A program made the position numbers and the translations under genes. This document shows positions 26,897 to 35,137 of a stretch of 64,000 nucleotides of DNA, piece by piece. The notes below the pieces were generated by a model. The model did not search any database. It was not told the DNA's origin and was given only the letters and a program-made list of their open reading frames with translations. The stretch is from NCBI RefSeq assembly GCF_001553265.1, contig NZ_KQ960645.1:27866-91865 (forward strand), written 5' to 3'. How positions within the stretch are numbered: the first letter of the stretch is position 1; the number at the start of each line of letters is the position of its first letter. Origin of the DNA: Prevotella sp. DNF00663 (GTDB taxonomy: Bacteria > Bacteroidota > Bacteroidia > Bacteroidales > Bacteroidaceae).

Positions 26897-27865
26897 ATGA
26901 ATTTTAAACTAATAAAAAACTACATATTGGGTAAGGACTCGCACGCCGATGATACGCAACTCCTTGATTGGTTGCGCCAGTCTAAGGACAATGAGCGCAT
27001 GCTCTTCAGTGCCGAGTTGGCTTATCGTGAAGGACTACGCAGGCCTCAAGACGCTATACCTGATATTAATAAGGTGGAAGCATCACTATTCGACGAGATT
27101 CACCGGTTGGAAAATCGACGTGCCAAAGTGCGTCGACTTGTATGGACACGCTATGCTGCTGCCCTCACCATTGTAGTGGTGGGAGGTGCTGTTGCTTTAT
27201 GGTCTATGCTGAAGAATCCGCAAATGACAACTGTTACGGCCAACGGTAGGGTGCTGGCAGTGACGTTGCCCGACAGTACAAAGGTGTGGCTTAATAAGAA
27301 TGGTACGATTAGTTACCCCCGCAATTTCGATGGAGACGAGCGTAGGGTAGAACTTACGGGCGAGGCCTTGTTTGAAGTTACCAAGAATCCGACAAAGCCT
27401 TTTATCGTCAATAGTAAGGGAGTGGAGACGCGTGTTTTAGGTACCGTTTTCGACTTTAAGACTGAAGCGGGCAATGGACAGGAAGAGGTGACATTGCTGG
27501 AGGGGCGTCTTGAAGTATCAGGTCTTGATGGAGAAGGCAAGGTTATCATCAAACCAAACCAGAAAGCTATCATTAATAAGAATTTGCACACCATGGAGGT
27601 GAAGAACGTCTATGCACAGCTAGAGGCTGTATGGCACGATGGCATGATTCCGTTTGAGAATATGTCGATTGCCGATATTGCGCTTGTGTTGTCGCGTTTT
27701 TATGGTGTAGATATTACTTTGGCCGACAATATGGACCGCCGACAGACTTATTCGGGCTATATACGTCGCAATGAAACCATCGACTCTGTATTGAATGCGT
27801 TGACCTATACCATTCCTTTCCGCTATCATACCAGCGGTAAGCATATCACACTGGAACGCAAATAA
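26897..27865 (+). CDS. FecR-type anti-sigma factor of PUL1
   Basis: 322 aa. The cytoplasmic N-terminus (about residues 1-85) would bind the sigma factor. A single transmembrane helix (YAAALTIVVVGGAVALWSM, about 92-110) crosses the inner membrane. The periplasmic FecR domain follows (LPDSTKVWLNKNGTISYPRN; FEVTKNPTKPFIV), then a DUF4974-like C-terminal domain (SIADIALVLSRFYGVDI). It transmits the signal from the STN domain of the divergent SusC. Confidence 0.93.
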   Translation: MNFKLIKNYILGKDSHADDTQLLDWLRQSKDNERMLFSAELAYREGLRRPQDAIPDINKVEASLFDEIHRLENRRAKVRRLVWTRYAAALTIVVVGGAVALWSMLKNPQMTTVTANGRVLAVTLPDSTKVWLNKNGTISYPRNFDGDERRVELTGEALFEVTKNPTKPFIVNSKGVETRVLGTVFDFKTEAGNGQEEVTLLEGRLEVSGLDGEGKVIIKPNQKAIINKNLHTMEVKNVYAQLEAVWHDGMIPFENMSIADIALVLSRFYGVDITLADNMDRRQTYSGYIRRNETIDSVLNALTYTIPFRYHTSGKHITLERK

Positions 27866-27916
27866 AACTCTCGGAGACAGTAAATGATTCCTCTGTCTAC
27901 CTTGTTTTTATATTTC

Positions 27917-27986
27917 ATACCGCCCCAACGGCTACTGAAAACGAGTCTCTTCGTAGTCTCTTCTTCAGTTCTCGTTGGGGCGGTAT
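27917..27986. terminator. Long bidirectional hairpin between anti-sigma and nitroreductase genes
   Basis: A perfect 14-bp stem (ATACCGCCCCAACG at 27917-27930 with 27973-27986) encloses a 42-nt segment that has its own 6-bp stem (ACTGAA 27934-27939 / TTCAGT 27964-27969). It lies between convergent genes, so it probably stops both transcripts. The plus-strand side continues TCTTTTGTCTT. Confidence 0.65.
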
Positions 27987-28051
27987 TCTTTTGTCTTGTA
28001 TCTTTTAGTATGCGCCTGTTCGATAGCTAAGTTTATTCTCGTATAACAACA

Positions 28052-28789
28052 TTAAAAACCTTGAGATTTTAATGCTTTCATGAAGCCTTCCGACAAAGCC
28101 TCATTATCTTTCTTGGTATAGCGAATATCCGTGAAGATCTGAGCCAAAGTCTCTTTGTCATTGATTTCTACGAAGTGCTTATTTTCTTCCAATTGCTCCT
28201 TTGGTGTGTAGTATTCATCAATACTCTGTGGCGTATAGTCGGTGTAGATTTCTTGATGAATGAAAGCTTTCAACGGCAAACGGTCACTGAGTGCCGGCTC
28301 CTCGTCGGGCCAACCTACGGTCAGTGTGGCCACCGGCATCACGAGTTGAGGCAGTTTTAGTGTATCAATGATGAGTTGCGGCATATAGATGGTAGTGCCA
28401 AGGAAGCAGGTTCCCAATCCGACTTCTTCTGCCAAACACGTAAAAGTCTGCGTGTAGAGCAGGGCATCTGTCGCTGCATTCATGAACGAGAGGAAGTTGT
28501 CGTATCCCGGAACGGCCTTTCTATTCTCTGCCCAGACGCTTGTTCGGCGAAAATCGGCGCAGATAGTGAGTACCACGGGAGCTCCTGTTACCATCGGTTG
28601 ATTGAAGTGTGCCGGTGCCAAGGCGGATTTTCGCTGCTCATCGCGTGTCACGACAACACTGTAGAGTTGCAGGTTTCCCATCGTGGGAGTTCGTCCGGCT
28701 GCCTCCAACAAGTCGTTTAACAGTTCTTCGCTCACTTCCTTTTGGCTATATTTACGAATTGTTCTTCGTCTTAATATCGTTTCTTTCAT
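28052..28789 (-). CDS. Nitroreductase-family flavoprotein (FMN-dependent)
   Basis: 245 aa. The N-terminus MKETILRRRTIRKY has the arginine-rich FMN phosphate-binding segment of the NfsA/FRP-like group, followed by AAGRTPTMGNLQLYSVVV. VGLGTCFLGT and PVATLTVGWPDEEP are the conserved later blocks. Such enzymes reduce nitro compounds, quinones or flavins with NAD(P)H. The minus-strand promoter box TATCTTTG (28795-28802) ends only 5 bp from the ATG, so the transcript should have almost no leader. Physiological substrate unknown. Confidence 0.9.
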   Translation of the reverse strand: MKETILRRRTIRKYSQKEVSEELLNDLLEAAGRTPTMGNLQLYSVVVTRDEQRKSALAPAHFNQPMVTGAPVVLTICADFRRTSVWAENRKAVPGYDNFLSFMNAATDALLYTQTFTCLAEEVGLGTCFLGTTIYMPQLIIDTLKLPQLVMPVATLTVGWPDEEPALSDRLPLKAFIHQEIYTDYTPQSIDEYYTPKEQLEENKHFVEINDKETLAQIFTDIRYTKKDNEALSEGFMKALKSQGF

Positions 28790-28891
28790 GTTTGCAAAGA
28801 TAATAAAAACGAAGATAACAGAAAATATTTAACCTGAAGTTATTTGTCACTCTAAGAAGAAATAGTATTGGTAAAAAAATGTCGAGAAAAC

Positions 28892-28933
28892 GAGAAAAAT
28901 TCTCTTTTACTATGTATGTTTTTACTATATTTG
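28892..28933 (+). promoter_or_regulatory. Promoter and candidate operators of the AbiE module
   Basis: A -7 element TATATTTG is at 28926-28933. Just upstream are a dyad with arms GAGAA/TTCTC (28892-28904) and two direct copies of TTTTACTAT (28905-28913 and 28920-28928) 15 bp apart, the second overlapping the -7 box. These are likely sites for autoregulation by AbiEi. Confidence 0.45.
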
Positions 28934-28960
28934 CCTTGTAAACATTCTAAAAAGGTGGTA

Positions 28961-29593
28961 ATGGATATTAGACGACAACTTGAAAAGCTTGGTAGTGTGC
29001 CTTTTAGTGCAGACGTTTTAAAGTCTATGATGCGTGATATAAAAGCTCCCGATAAGAAACTTTCGTATATGGAAAGGCAGGAAGATATTATTCGTTTAAA
29101 GCGAGGGCTGTATATTGTGTCCCCGGAGGTAAGTCGTGTACATATTTCAACATCCTTAGTTGCCAACCATCTCTATGGGCCTTCTTATGTATCGTGCCTT
29201 ACAGCGTTACGCCATTGGGGCATGATTCCCGAACAAGTCTACTCCATCCAGTCTATCACAACGAAGCGTTCAAATCAATTTGATAACTCTGTAGGGCGCT
29301 TTGAATACCTTCATGTCGATGTAGACTATTATCCTATAGGCGTTAAGATAGTCAATGAAGATAATCTTTCGTACCTGATGGCATCGCCTGAAAAGGCTTT
29401 ATGTGATTTGATAGTGACGACACCATATTTGAATATGAGGTATCGCCAAGAATTACTCCGTTATTTAGAAGAAGATTTGCGATTGGACATGGACGAATTC
29501 CGTGCGATGGATGCCTCTGTATTTGAAGCTTGTGCTACTGTCGGGAAAAAGTCTGTTTTGATTCAAAATATAGCTAATATACTGCGCTCATGA
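28961..29593 (+). CDS. AbiEi-like type IV antitoxin / transcriptional regulator
   Basis: 210 aa from the ATG at 28961; a longer frame from a TTG at 28868 would cover the promoter and is rejected. Residues about 1-50 resemble a winged-helix domain (FSADVLKSMMRDIKAPDKKL; RLKRGLYIVSPE is the wing typical of AbiEi). The rest matches the antitoxin domain (YGPSYVSCLTALRHWGMIPE; MASPEKALCDLIV). In the AbiE systems the antitoxin represses its own operon and counteracts the nucleotidyltransferase toxin without direct binding. The stop codon overlaps the toxin's ATG (ATGA). Confidence 0.82.
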   Translation: MDIRRQLEKLGSVPFSADVLKSMMRDIKAPDKKLSYMERQEDIIRLKRGLYIVSPEVSRVHISTSLVANHLYGPSYVSCLTALRHWGMIPEQVYSIQSITTKRSNQFDNSVGRFEYLHVDVDYYPIGVKIVNEDNLSYLMASPEKALCDLIVTTPYLNMRYRQELLRYLEEDLRLDMDEFRAMDASVFEACATVGKKSVLIQNIANILRS

Positions 29594-30414
29594 ATGATAT
29601 TTTTGATAATATGCTTGCTGCCCATCGGCGAACCACAGACAGTGACAATCGCAATGCGATGTATGAAGTGACTCAACAGATAGCTTTGGCAGGGCTTTAT
29701 AGAGGTGGTTTTTTTGAAAAGGCAGCTTTCTATGGAGGTACATGTTTGAGAATCGTACATGGATTGAATCGCTATTCTGAAGATATGGACTTCTCGTTGT
29801 TGCAAAAAGATAATGACTTTAAGATTGAGAATTATTTTGATGCGATTGTCACCGAGTTTAAAGCGTTGGGACGTGAGCTTGTAATTACCAAGAAAGACAA
29901 AAAGAATTTTGGAAAGGGTGAGTCGGCTTTCTTGAAAGATACTACTGAAGTTTACGACCTAACATTCCAAACAGAGAAGAGCATTACGGTGAAAATAGAA
30001 GTAGATACCGCTCCTCCGCTTGATTTTCAGACAGAACAAAAGCTTATACTTCAGCCTTTTTCTTTTATGGTTAGATGTTTTGCCTTGCCCGACCTCTTTG
30101 CTGGAAAACTCCATGCGCTAGTATTTCGGAATTGGAAAAACCGTGTAAAAGGTCGCGATTGGTACGATTTTGAATGGTATATACGGCATGGTATACCGCT
30201 CGACTATCGCCATTTGCGAGAGCGCATACGTGAATTTAACGGAGTAGATATGAGTGTCGAGCAGTTTCTGATGCTGCTGCGAGAACGATTGTTGACTGTA
30301 AACCTAGATCAAGTGAAGACAGATGTTCGTCCATTTATTCTTGATGCTACTGCCATAGATATATGGTCGAACGACTATTTCGTACAATTAGCCGACCATC
30401 TGCGTATTTTATAG
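29590..30414 (+). CDS. AbiEii/AbiGii-family nucleotidyltransferase toxin
   Basis: 274 aa. The nucleotidyltransferase signature FYGGTCLRIVHGLNRYSEDMDFSLL at about residues 45-70 includes the GG-T-LR loop and the D-x-D-F-S metal-binding pair. VKIEVDTAPP carries the third acidic residue, and FAGKLHALVFRNWKNRVKGRDWYD is the conserved downstream block. Members block growth by modifying tRNA or other targets; phage defence is the usual role. It is translationally coupled to the AbiEi gene. The 22-bp repeat array B begins at its stop codon. Confidence 0.9.
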   Translation: MNDIFDNMLAAHRRTTDSDNRNAMYEVTQQIALAGLYRGGFFEKAAFYGGTCLRIVHGLNRYSEDMDFSLLQKDNDFKIENYFDAIVTEFKALGRELVITKKDKKNFGKGESAFLKDTTEVYDLTFQTEKSITVKIEVDTAPPLDFQTEQKLILQPFSFMVRCFALPDLFAGKLHALVFRNWKNRVKGRDWYDFEWYIRHGIPLDYRHLRERIREFNGVDMSVEQFLMLLRERLLTVNLDQVKTDVRPFILDATAIDIWSNDYFVQLADHLRIL

Positions 30415-30509
30415 CAGTCTGCAAAGGCTTAGCAGCAATGCTGCCAAGCTTATTCAGCAATGCTGTTTAGCCTAGGCAGCGATGCTGGTAAGCAGTTGCA
30501 GTAATCTCT
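30411..30509. repeat. 22-bp-period palindromic repeat array, locus B
   Basis: Cores CAGCAATGCTG at 30433-30443 and 30455-30465 and CAGCGATGCTG at 30477-30487 are spaced exactly 22 bp apart. Degenerate flanking units start at 30411 and 30499. Spacers include CAAAGGCTTAG and TTTAGCCTAGG. It is the best preserved of three such arrays in the window and starts at the abiEii stop codon. Confidence 0.75.
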
Positions 30510-30848
30510 TTTCAGTTCTTTCTCAAGGAGAGAGAGGAGGAAATAAGGGGTTAGAGAAGAGAGAAGAGGGGTGTATTATGGAGCTTGTTTTCATTTGTTT
30601 TTGACTTTTTATATAGAGTATTTAGTGTTATTTATTTTCAAAATGAAACGTTTTGTGAGAACAAATTCATAGTAAAGAGTTTGCAAGTTACTCAAAATGG
30701 GAAACTTTCAGCTATTCTCTTCGAGAAAATGTTCTCTGTTTTAGAAAACTTGGGCGTGTTAATTATGAAATTAATCTACCGAAAAGAGGAGATTAAGTGA
30801 AATATATTATGTACATTTGCAACATAAATCCTACTGATCAAAACAAAC
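30510..30848 (+). promoter_or_regulatory. Upstream region of nrdJ
   Basis: No credible gene. A purine-rich stretch (about 30527-30572) is followed by AT-rich sequence. TACATTTG at 30812-30819 fits a -7 box, 30 bp before the nrdJ ATG, with no clear -33 element. I looked for a cobalamin riboswitch, which would make sense before a B12-dependent enzyme, and saw no B12-box-like sequence. Confidence 0.4.
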
Positions 30849-33428
30849 ATGGAAAAGAATAAGATTTACTCTTATGAAGAAGCTTTTCAGGCTTCTTTGA
30901 AGTACTTTGACGGTGATGAGCTGGCTGCTAGAGTGTGGGTTAATAAGTATGCGATGAAAGACAGCTTCGGAAATATTTTCGAACAGAGTCCCGAAGATAT
31001 GCATTGGCGTATCGCAAATGAAATCGCACGTATTGAAAAGAAATACCCGAATCCGATGTCGGCACAAGAAGTGTTCGACTTGATGGATCACTTTCGCTAT
31101 ATCGTTCCGGCCGGTAGTCCGATGACCGGTATCGGAAACGATCACCAAGTGGCTAGCTTGAGCAACTGTTTTGTAATTGGTTTGGATGGCGATGCCGACA
31201 GTTATGGCGCTATCATGCGTATCGACGAGGAGCAAGTACAGCTGATGAAGCGTCGCGGTGGAGTAGGGCATGATCTGAGTCATATCCGTCCGAAAGGCTC
31301 ACCGGTGAATAATTCGGCATTGACAAGTACTGGTCTTGTGCCTTTCATGGAGCGTTATAGCAACTCTACGCGTGAGGTAGCGCAAGATGGTCGTCGCGGT
31401 GCGTTGATGCTCAGCGTGAGTATTAAGCATCCCGATAGTGAGGCTTTTATCGACGCAAAGATGACAGAGGGCAAGGTTACAGGTGCCAATGTATCGGTGA
31501 AGTTGGACGATAGGTTCATGCAGGCTGCCGTCGATGGTAAGCCTTATGTACAGCAATATCCCATAGATGGCAACAATCCTAAGGTGTCGAAGGAAATCTC
31601 TGCCAAGGCTTTATGGGAGAAAATAGTGCATAATGCTTGGAAGAGTGCTGAGCCGGGTGTATTATTTTGGGATACGATTCTTCGTGAGAGCATTCCCGAT
31701 TGCTATGCCGATTTAGGCTTCCGCACGGTAAGTACCAACCCTTGTGGTGAGATTCCATTGTGTCCTTACGACTCTTGCCGTCTGTTGAGTATCAATCTTT
31801 ATAGTTATGTAGAGAATCCATTCACGGATAAAGCTATCTTCAATTTCGAGAAATTCAAGAAGCATGTGCAGTTGGCACAGCGCATCATGGACGATATCAT
31901 AGACTTGGAGATGGAGAAGATAGACCTCATCATGAAGAAGATAGAGGTCGACCCTCAGAGCAACGAGGTGAAAGGAGCAGAATATCATCTATGGGAAAAG
32001 ATTCAGCGTAAGAGTGGTATGGGACGTCGTACAGGGGTAGGTATCACTGCCGAAGGCGATATGCTGGCTGCTATGAATCTGCGTTACGGCACCCAAGAGG
32101 CTACCGACTTCAGCGTAAATGTGCATAAGACTTTGGCATTGAATGCTTATCGTAGTTCGGTAACGATGGCTGAAGAGCGTGGAGCATTTGAGATTTACGA
32201 TGCGAAGCGTGAAGCTGCCAATCCTTTCGTGCTGCGTATCAAAGAGGCAGAACCAGAGTTGTATGCCGATATGGAGAAATATGGTCGTCGTAACATTGCT
32301 TGTTTGACCATCGCTCCTACGGGTACTATCTCGCTGATGACACAGACGACTAGTGGTATTGAGCCTGTATTCATGCCGTTCTATAAGCGTCGTCGCAAGG
32401 TGAATCCCAATGATGCCGACGTACATGTGGACTTTGTCGATGAGGTGGGCGACTCGTTTGAAGAGTATATCGTGTACCATCGCAAGTTCTTAACATGGAT
32501 GCAGATCAACGGTTACGACCCCAACAAGCGCTATACGGCAGAAGAGATAGAGGCATTGGTGGCTAAGTCGCCTTATTATAAGGCTACGGCTAACGATGTA
32601 GACTGGCTGATGAAGGTGAAGATGCAAGGCGCTATTCAGAAATGGGTAGACCATTCTATCAGCGTAACAGTGAACCTGCCGAGCAACGTAGACGAAGAAC
32701 TCGTGAACCGTCTGTACGTAGAGGCATGGAAGAGTGGATGTAAAGGATGCACCATTTACCGCGATGGAAGTCGTTCGGGTGTGATGATTTCTGTGTCGAA
32801 GAAAGATAAGAAGAAGGAAGAAAATAAAGAAACACCGGAACCATTGACTGCTCCGGCACCTCCATGCCATCATACAGAGGTGACCGAAGTGCGCCCGGCA
32901 GAGTTGGAATGTGATGTCGTGAGATTCCAAAACAATAAGGAAAAGTGGGTGGCTTTCGTAGGTCTGCTCAATGGTTATCCTTATGAAATCTTCACCGGAT
33001 TGCAAGATGATGAGGAAGGTATCGTGTTGCCAAAGACCGTTACCAAAGGTAAGATTATTAAGAAAAAGAGTGAAGACGGCAGTAGTCGTTACGATTTCCA
33101 GTTTGAAAACAAGCGTGGTTATAAGACGACAGTGGAGGGTTTGAGCGAGAAGTTCAACCCCGAATATTGGAATTATGCCAAGTTGATTTCTGGTGTTTTG
33201 CGTTATCGTATGCCTATTGACCATGTGATGAAGTTGGTAAGTTCGCTCCAGTTGAAGGATGAAAGTATCAATACATGGAAGAACGGTGTAGAGCGTGCGC
33301 TGAAGAAGTATATCACCGACGGCACTCAGGCAAAGGGGCAGAAGTGCCCGGTTTGTGGTAACGAGAGTTTGGTATATCAAGAGGGATGCTTGATTTGTAC
33401 CAACTGCGGTGCCAGTCGCTGCGGATAA
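30849..33428 (+). CDS. nrdJ: Adenosylcobalamin-dependent (class II) ribonucleotide reductase
   Basis: 859 aa. It makes deoxyribonucleotides using adenosylcobalamin as radical source and does not depend on oxygen. SLSNCFVIG near residue 100 has the first redox cysteine. The catalytic loop NPCGEIPL has Cys299. APTGTISLMTQTTSGIEPVF near residue 500 is the class II phosphate-binding region. The C-terminus has a zinc-ribbon-like CPVCG...CTNCG followed by the terminal Cys-Gly. Full length for the Bacteroidetes form. It precedes folB by 80 bp. The window also encodes a class III enzyme. Confidence 0.95.
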   Translation: MEKNKIYSYEEAFQASLKYFDGDELAARVWVNKYAMKDSFGNIFEQSPEDMHWRIANEIARIEKKYPNPMSAQEVFDLMDHFRYIVPAGSPMTGIGNDHQVASLSNCFVIGLDGDADSYGAIMRIDEEQVQLMKRRGGVGHDLSHIRPKGSPVNNSALTSTGLVPFMERYSNSTREVAQDGRRGALMLSVSIKHPDSEAFIDAKMTEGKVTGANVSVKLDDRFMQAAVDGKPYVQQYPIDGNNPKVSKEISAKALWEKIVHNAWKSAEPGVLFWDTILRESIPDCYADLGFRTVSTNPCGEIPLCPYDSCRLLSINLYSYVENPFTDKAIFNFEKFKKHVQLAQRIMDDIIDLEMEKIDLIMKKIEVDPQSNEVKGAEYHLWEKIQRKSGMGRRTGVGITAEGDMLAAMNLRYGTQEATDFSVNVHKTLALNAYRSSVTMAEERGAFEIYDAKREAANPFVLRIKEAEPELYADMEKYGRRNIACLTIAPTGTISLMTQTTSGIEPVFMPFYKRRRKVNPNDADVHVDFVDEVGDSFEEYIVYHRKFLTWMQINGYDPNKRYTAEEIEALVAKSPYYKATANDVDWLMKVKMQGAIQKWVDHSISVTVNLPSNVDEELVNRLYVEAWKSGCKGCTIYRDGSRSGVMISVSKKDKKKEENKETPEPLTAPAPPCHHTEVTEVRPAELECDVVRFQNNKEKWVAFVGLLNGYPYEIFTGLQDDEEGIVLPKTVTKGKIIKKKSEDGSSRYDFQFENKRGYKTTVEGLSEKFNPEYWNYAKLISGVLRYRMPIDHVMKLVSSLQLKDESINTWKNGVERALKKYITDGTQAKGQKCPVCGNESLVYQEGCLICTNCGASRCG

Positions 33429-33508
33429 AGCCGTAGATAAAGTTAATAGAGATGTTCCGCGGGACGGCAAATGCTGTATCGTGGAATTTCGGATATAATA
33501 CGACCCAT

Positions 33509-33886
33509 ATGAAATTGAAAGAAAGTTTCATTTGTTTGAATGGTTTGCGGTATCATGCTTTCCACGGTGTGCTGCCGCAGGAACGCCTTACGGGCAATGA
33601 CTATGTGGTGAATCTGAAAATAGGTTATGACGTATCAAGAGCCATTCGGTCGGACCATGTGGACGACACGTTGAACTATGCCGACATATATCTCGTGGTA
33701 TCCACTTCCATGTTGGAACCTTGCAATCTGCTGGAACGTGTGGCCGGAAATATAGGTCAGCGCCTATTGACACAATTCCCGGATATGCAATCGGTCGAAG
33801 TGGAGGTAGTGAAAGAAAACCCTCCAATGGGAACGGATGCGGGGAACGCAAGCGTGAAACTACTTTTAATAAATGATAAAACCTAG
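33509..33886 (+). CDS. folB: Dihydroneopterin aldolase
   Basis: 125 aa from the ATG at 33509; a longer frame from 33452 adds 19 residues with no family counterpart. FolB converts 7,8-dihydroneopterin to 6-hydroxymethyl-dihydropterin and glycolaldehyde in folate synthesis. The N-terminal LNGLRYHAFHGVLPQERLTGNDY is the family signature, with the conserved Tyr and the Glu of the active site. NYADIYLVV and VEVVKENPPMG follow as expected. Normal length (about 120 aa, forming an octamer in the family). Confidence 0.93.
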   Translation: MKLKESFICLNGLRYHAFHGVLPQERLTGNDYVVNLKIGYDVSRAIRSDHVDDTLNYADIYLVVSTSMLEPCNLLERVAGNIGQRLLTQFPDMQSVEVEVVKENPPMGTDAGNASVKLLLINDKT

Positions 33887-33940
33887 ATGTAGATAGTGGT
33901 TTTGTAATATTAAATCATTACCTTTGTCAATTATACCTCT

Positions 33941-35125
33941 ATGATAAATAAGAAAATATTGTTCTCATTGATAACATTGCTGTTGGTTGCAATCACTTCT
34001 AACGCTGCCAACCGACGTTTTACCCTTGTTATCGACCCGGGACATGGTGGTCATGATACGGGAGCTATGGGGGCATTTTCCAAAGAAAAAGATATAAATT
34101 TGACGATTGCACTGGCTTTTGGTAAGTTGGTGGAGCGTAGTTGTCCTGATGTGAAGGTAGTATATACACGCCGTTCGGATGTATTTATCCCTCTGAAAGA
34201 CCGTGCAGATATAGCCAATCGCAACAAGGCCGACTTGTTTGTGTCGGTTCATACGAATGCACTGCCGGGTGGACACATCGCTCGTGGATTCCAAACTTAT
34301 ACGCTTGGTAGTGGAAGAGCGAGTGGTAGCAAGCGTGGCATCGTACAAAATCTGGAAGTGGCAAAGCGCGAGAATGCTGTTATTTATCTAGAGAAAGACT
34401 ATCGGCAGACCTATCAGGGCTTTGATCCAAACTCGTCTGAGAGCAATATCATGTATGAGTTTATACAAGATAAGAATATGGAACAGAGTGTGGCTTTGGC
34501 AAAACTGATGCAACGCAATGTTTGTTCGGCTACCGGTCGTGCCGATATGGGGGCGCATCAAGATAATCTAGCTGTATTGAGATTGTCGTCTATGCCTAGT
34601 TGTCTGTTGGAATTAGGATTTATCTCCACGCCCGATGAGGAGCAGTTTTTGAATACTGCCGATGCTGTAGACCGCTATGCGAAGGGTATATTCAATGCTT
34701 TCGTGGCTTATAAGTCGAAATACTATGGTGGTGATATTGTTGTGCCTTACAAGGTAACTGAACCGGTAAAGTCGACCATTCCGAATATAGTGCCCGATCA
34801 ATATAAGGAGTCTGAAACTCCGGTACCCGCAGTGGAGCCGGTGCAAGAGACAGATAATCGACCCGTATTTAAGGTGCAAGTGTTGACTTCCGGTCATAAA
34901 CTCAGTACCAAGGAAAAGACTTCTCGAGGCTTGGAAGATGCCGATTTCTATCAAGAGAATAATACATATAAATATACATATGGTGCTTCGAACGACTATA
35001 ATGAAATAAATAGATTGCGTATTCAGTTGCGTGATAAATTCCCGGAGGCTTTTGTTATAGCCTTTAAGGGCGATATGAAGATGGATGTGAGGGAAGCTAT
35101 CAAGGAGTTCAAGCAAAACAAATAA
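33941..35125 (+). CDS. N-acetylmuramoyl-L-alanine amidase (Amidase_3) with SPOR-like tail
   Basis: 394 aa. Signal peptide at residues 1-22. The zinc amidase domain spans about 25-255: DPGHGGHDTGAMG (first ligand), SVHTNALPGG (His ligand) and LELGFIS (catalytic Glu). It cleaves stem peptides from peptidoglycan during daughter cell separation. The C-terminal ~85 residues (FKVQVLTSGHKL; INRLRIQLRDKFPEAFVIAF) look like a SPOR domain, which would bind denuded septal glycan. TACCTTTG at 33919-33926 may be a -7 element. The MCE gene follows by 12 bp. Confidence 0.93.
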   Translation: MINKKILFSLITLLLVAITSNAANRRFTLVIDPGHGGHDTGAMGAFSKEKDINLTIALAFGKLVERSCPDVKVVYTRRSDVFIPLKDRADIANRNKADLFVSVHTNALPGGHIARGFQTYTLGSGRASGSKRGIVQNLEVAKRENAVIYLEKDYRQTYQGFDPNSSESNIMYEFIQDKNMEQSVALAKLMQRNVCSATGRADMGAHQDNLAVLRLSSMPSCLLELGFISTPDEEQFLNTADAVDRYAKGIFNAFVAYKSKYYGGDIVVPYKVTEPVKSTIPNIVPDQYKESETPVPAVEPVQETDNRPVFKVQVLTSGHKLSTKEKTSRGLEDADFYQENNTYKYTYGASNDYNEINRLRIQLRDKFPEAFVIAFKGDMKMDVREAIKEFKQNK

Positions 35126-35137
35126 TCAATAAGCGAA

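Noticed and set aside
28868..28960. Longer N-terminus of the AbiEi-like protein
   Set aside because: It would need a TTG start and covers the promoter and operator-like repeats; ATG at 28961 is better.
30510..30848. Possible cobalamin riboswitch upstream of nrdJ
   Set aside because: No B12-box-like conserved core was found; the stretch is purine-rich and AT-rich only.
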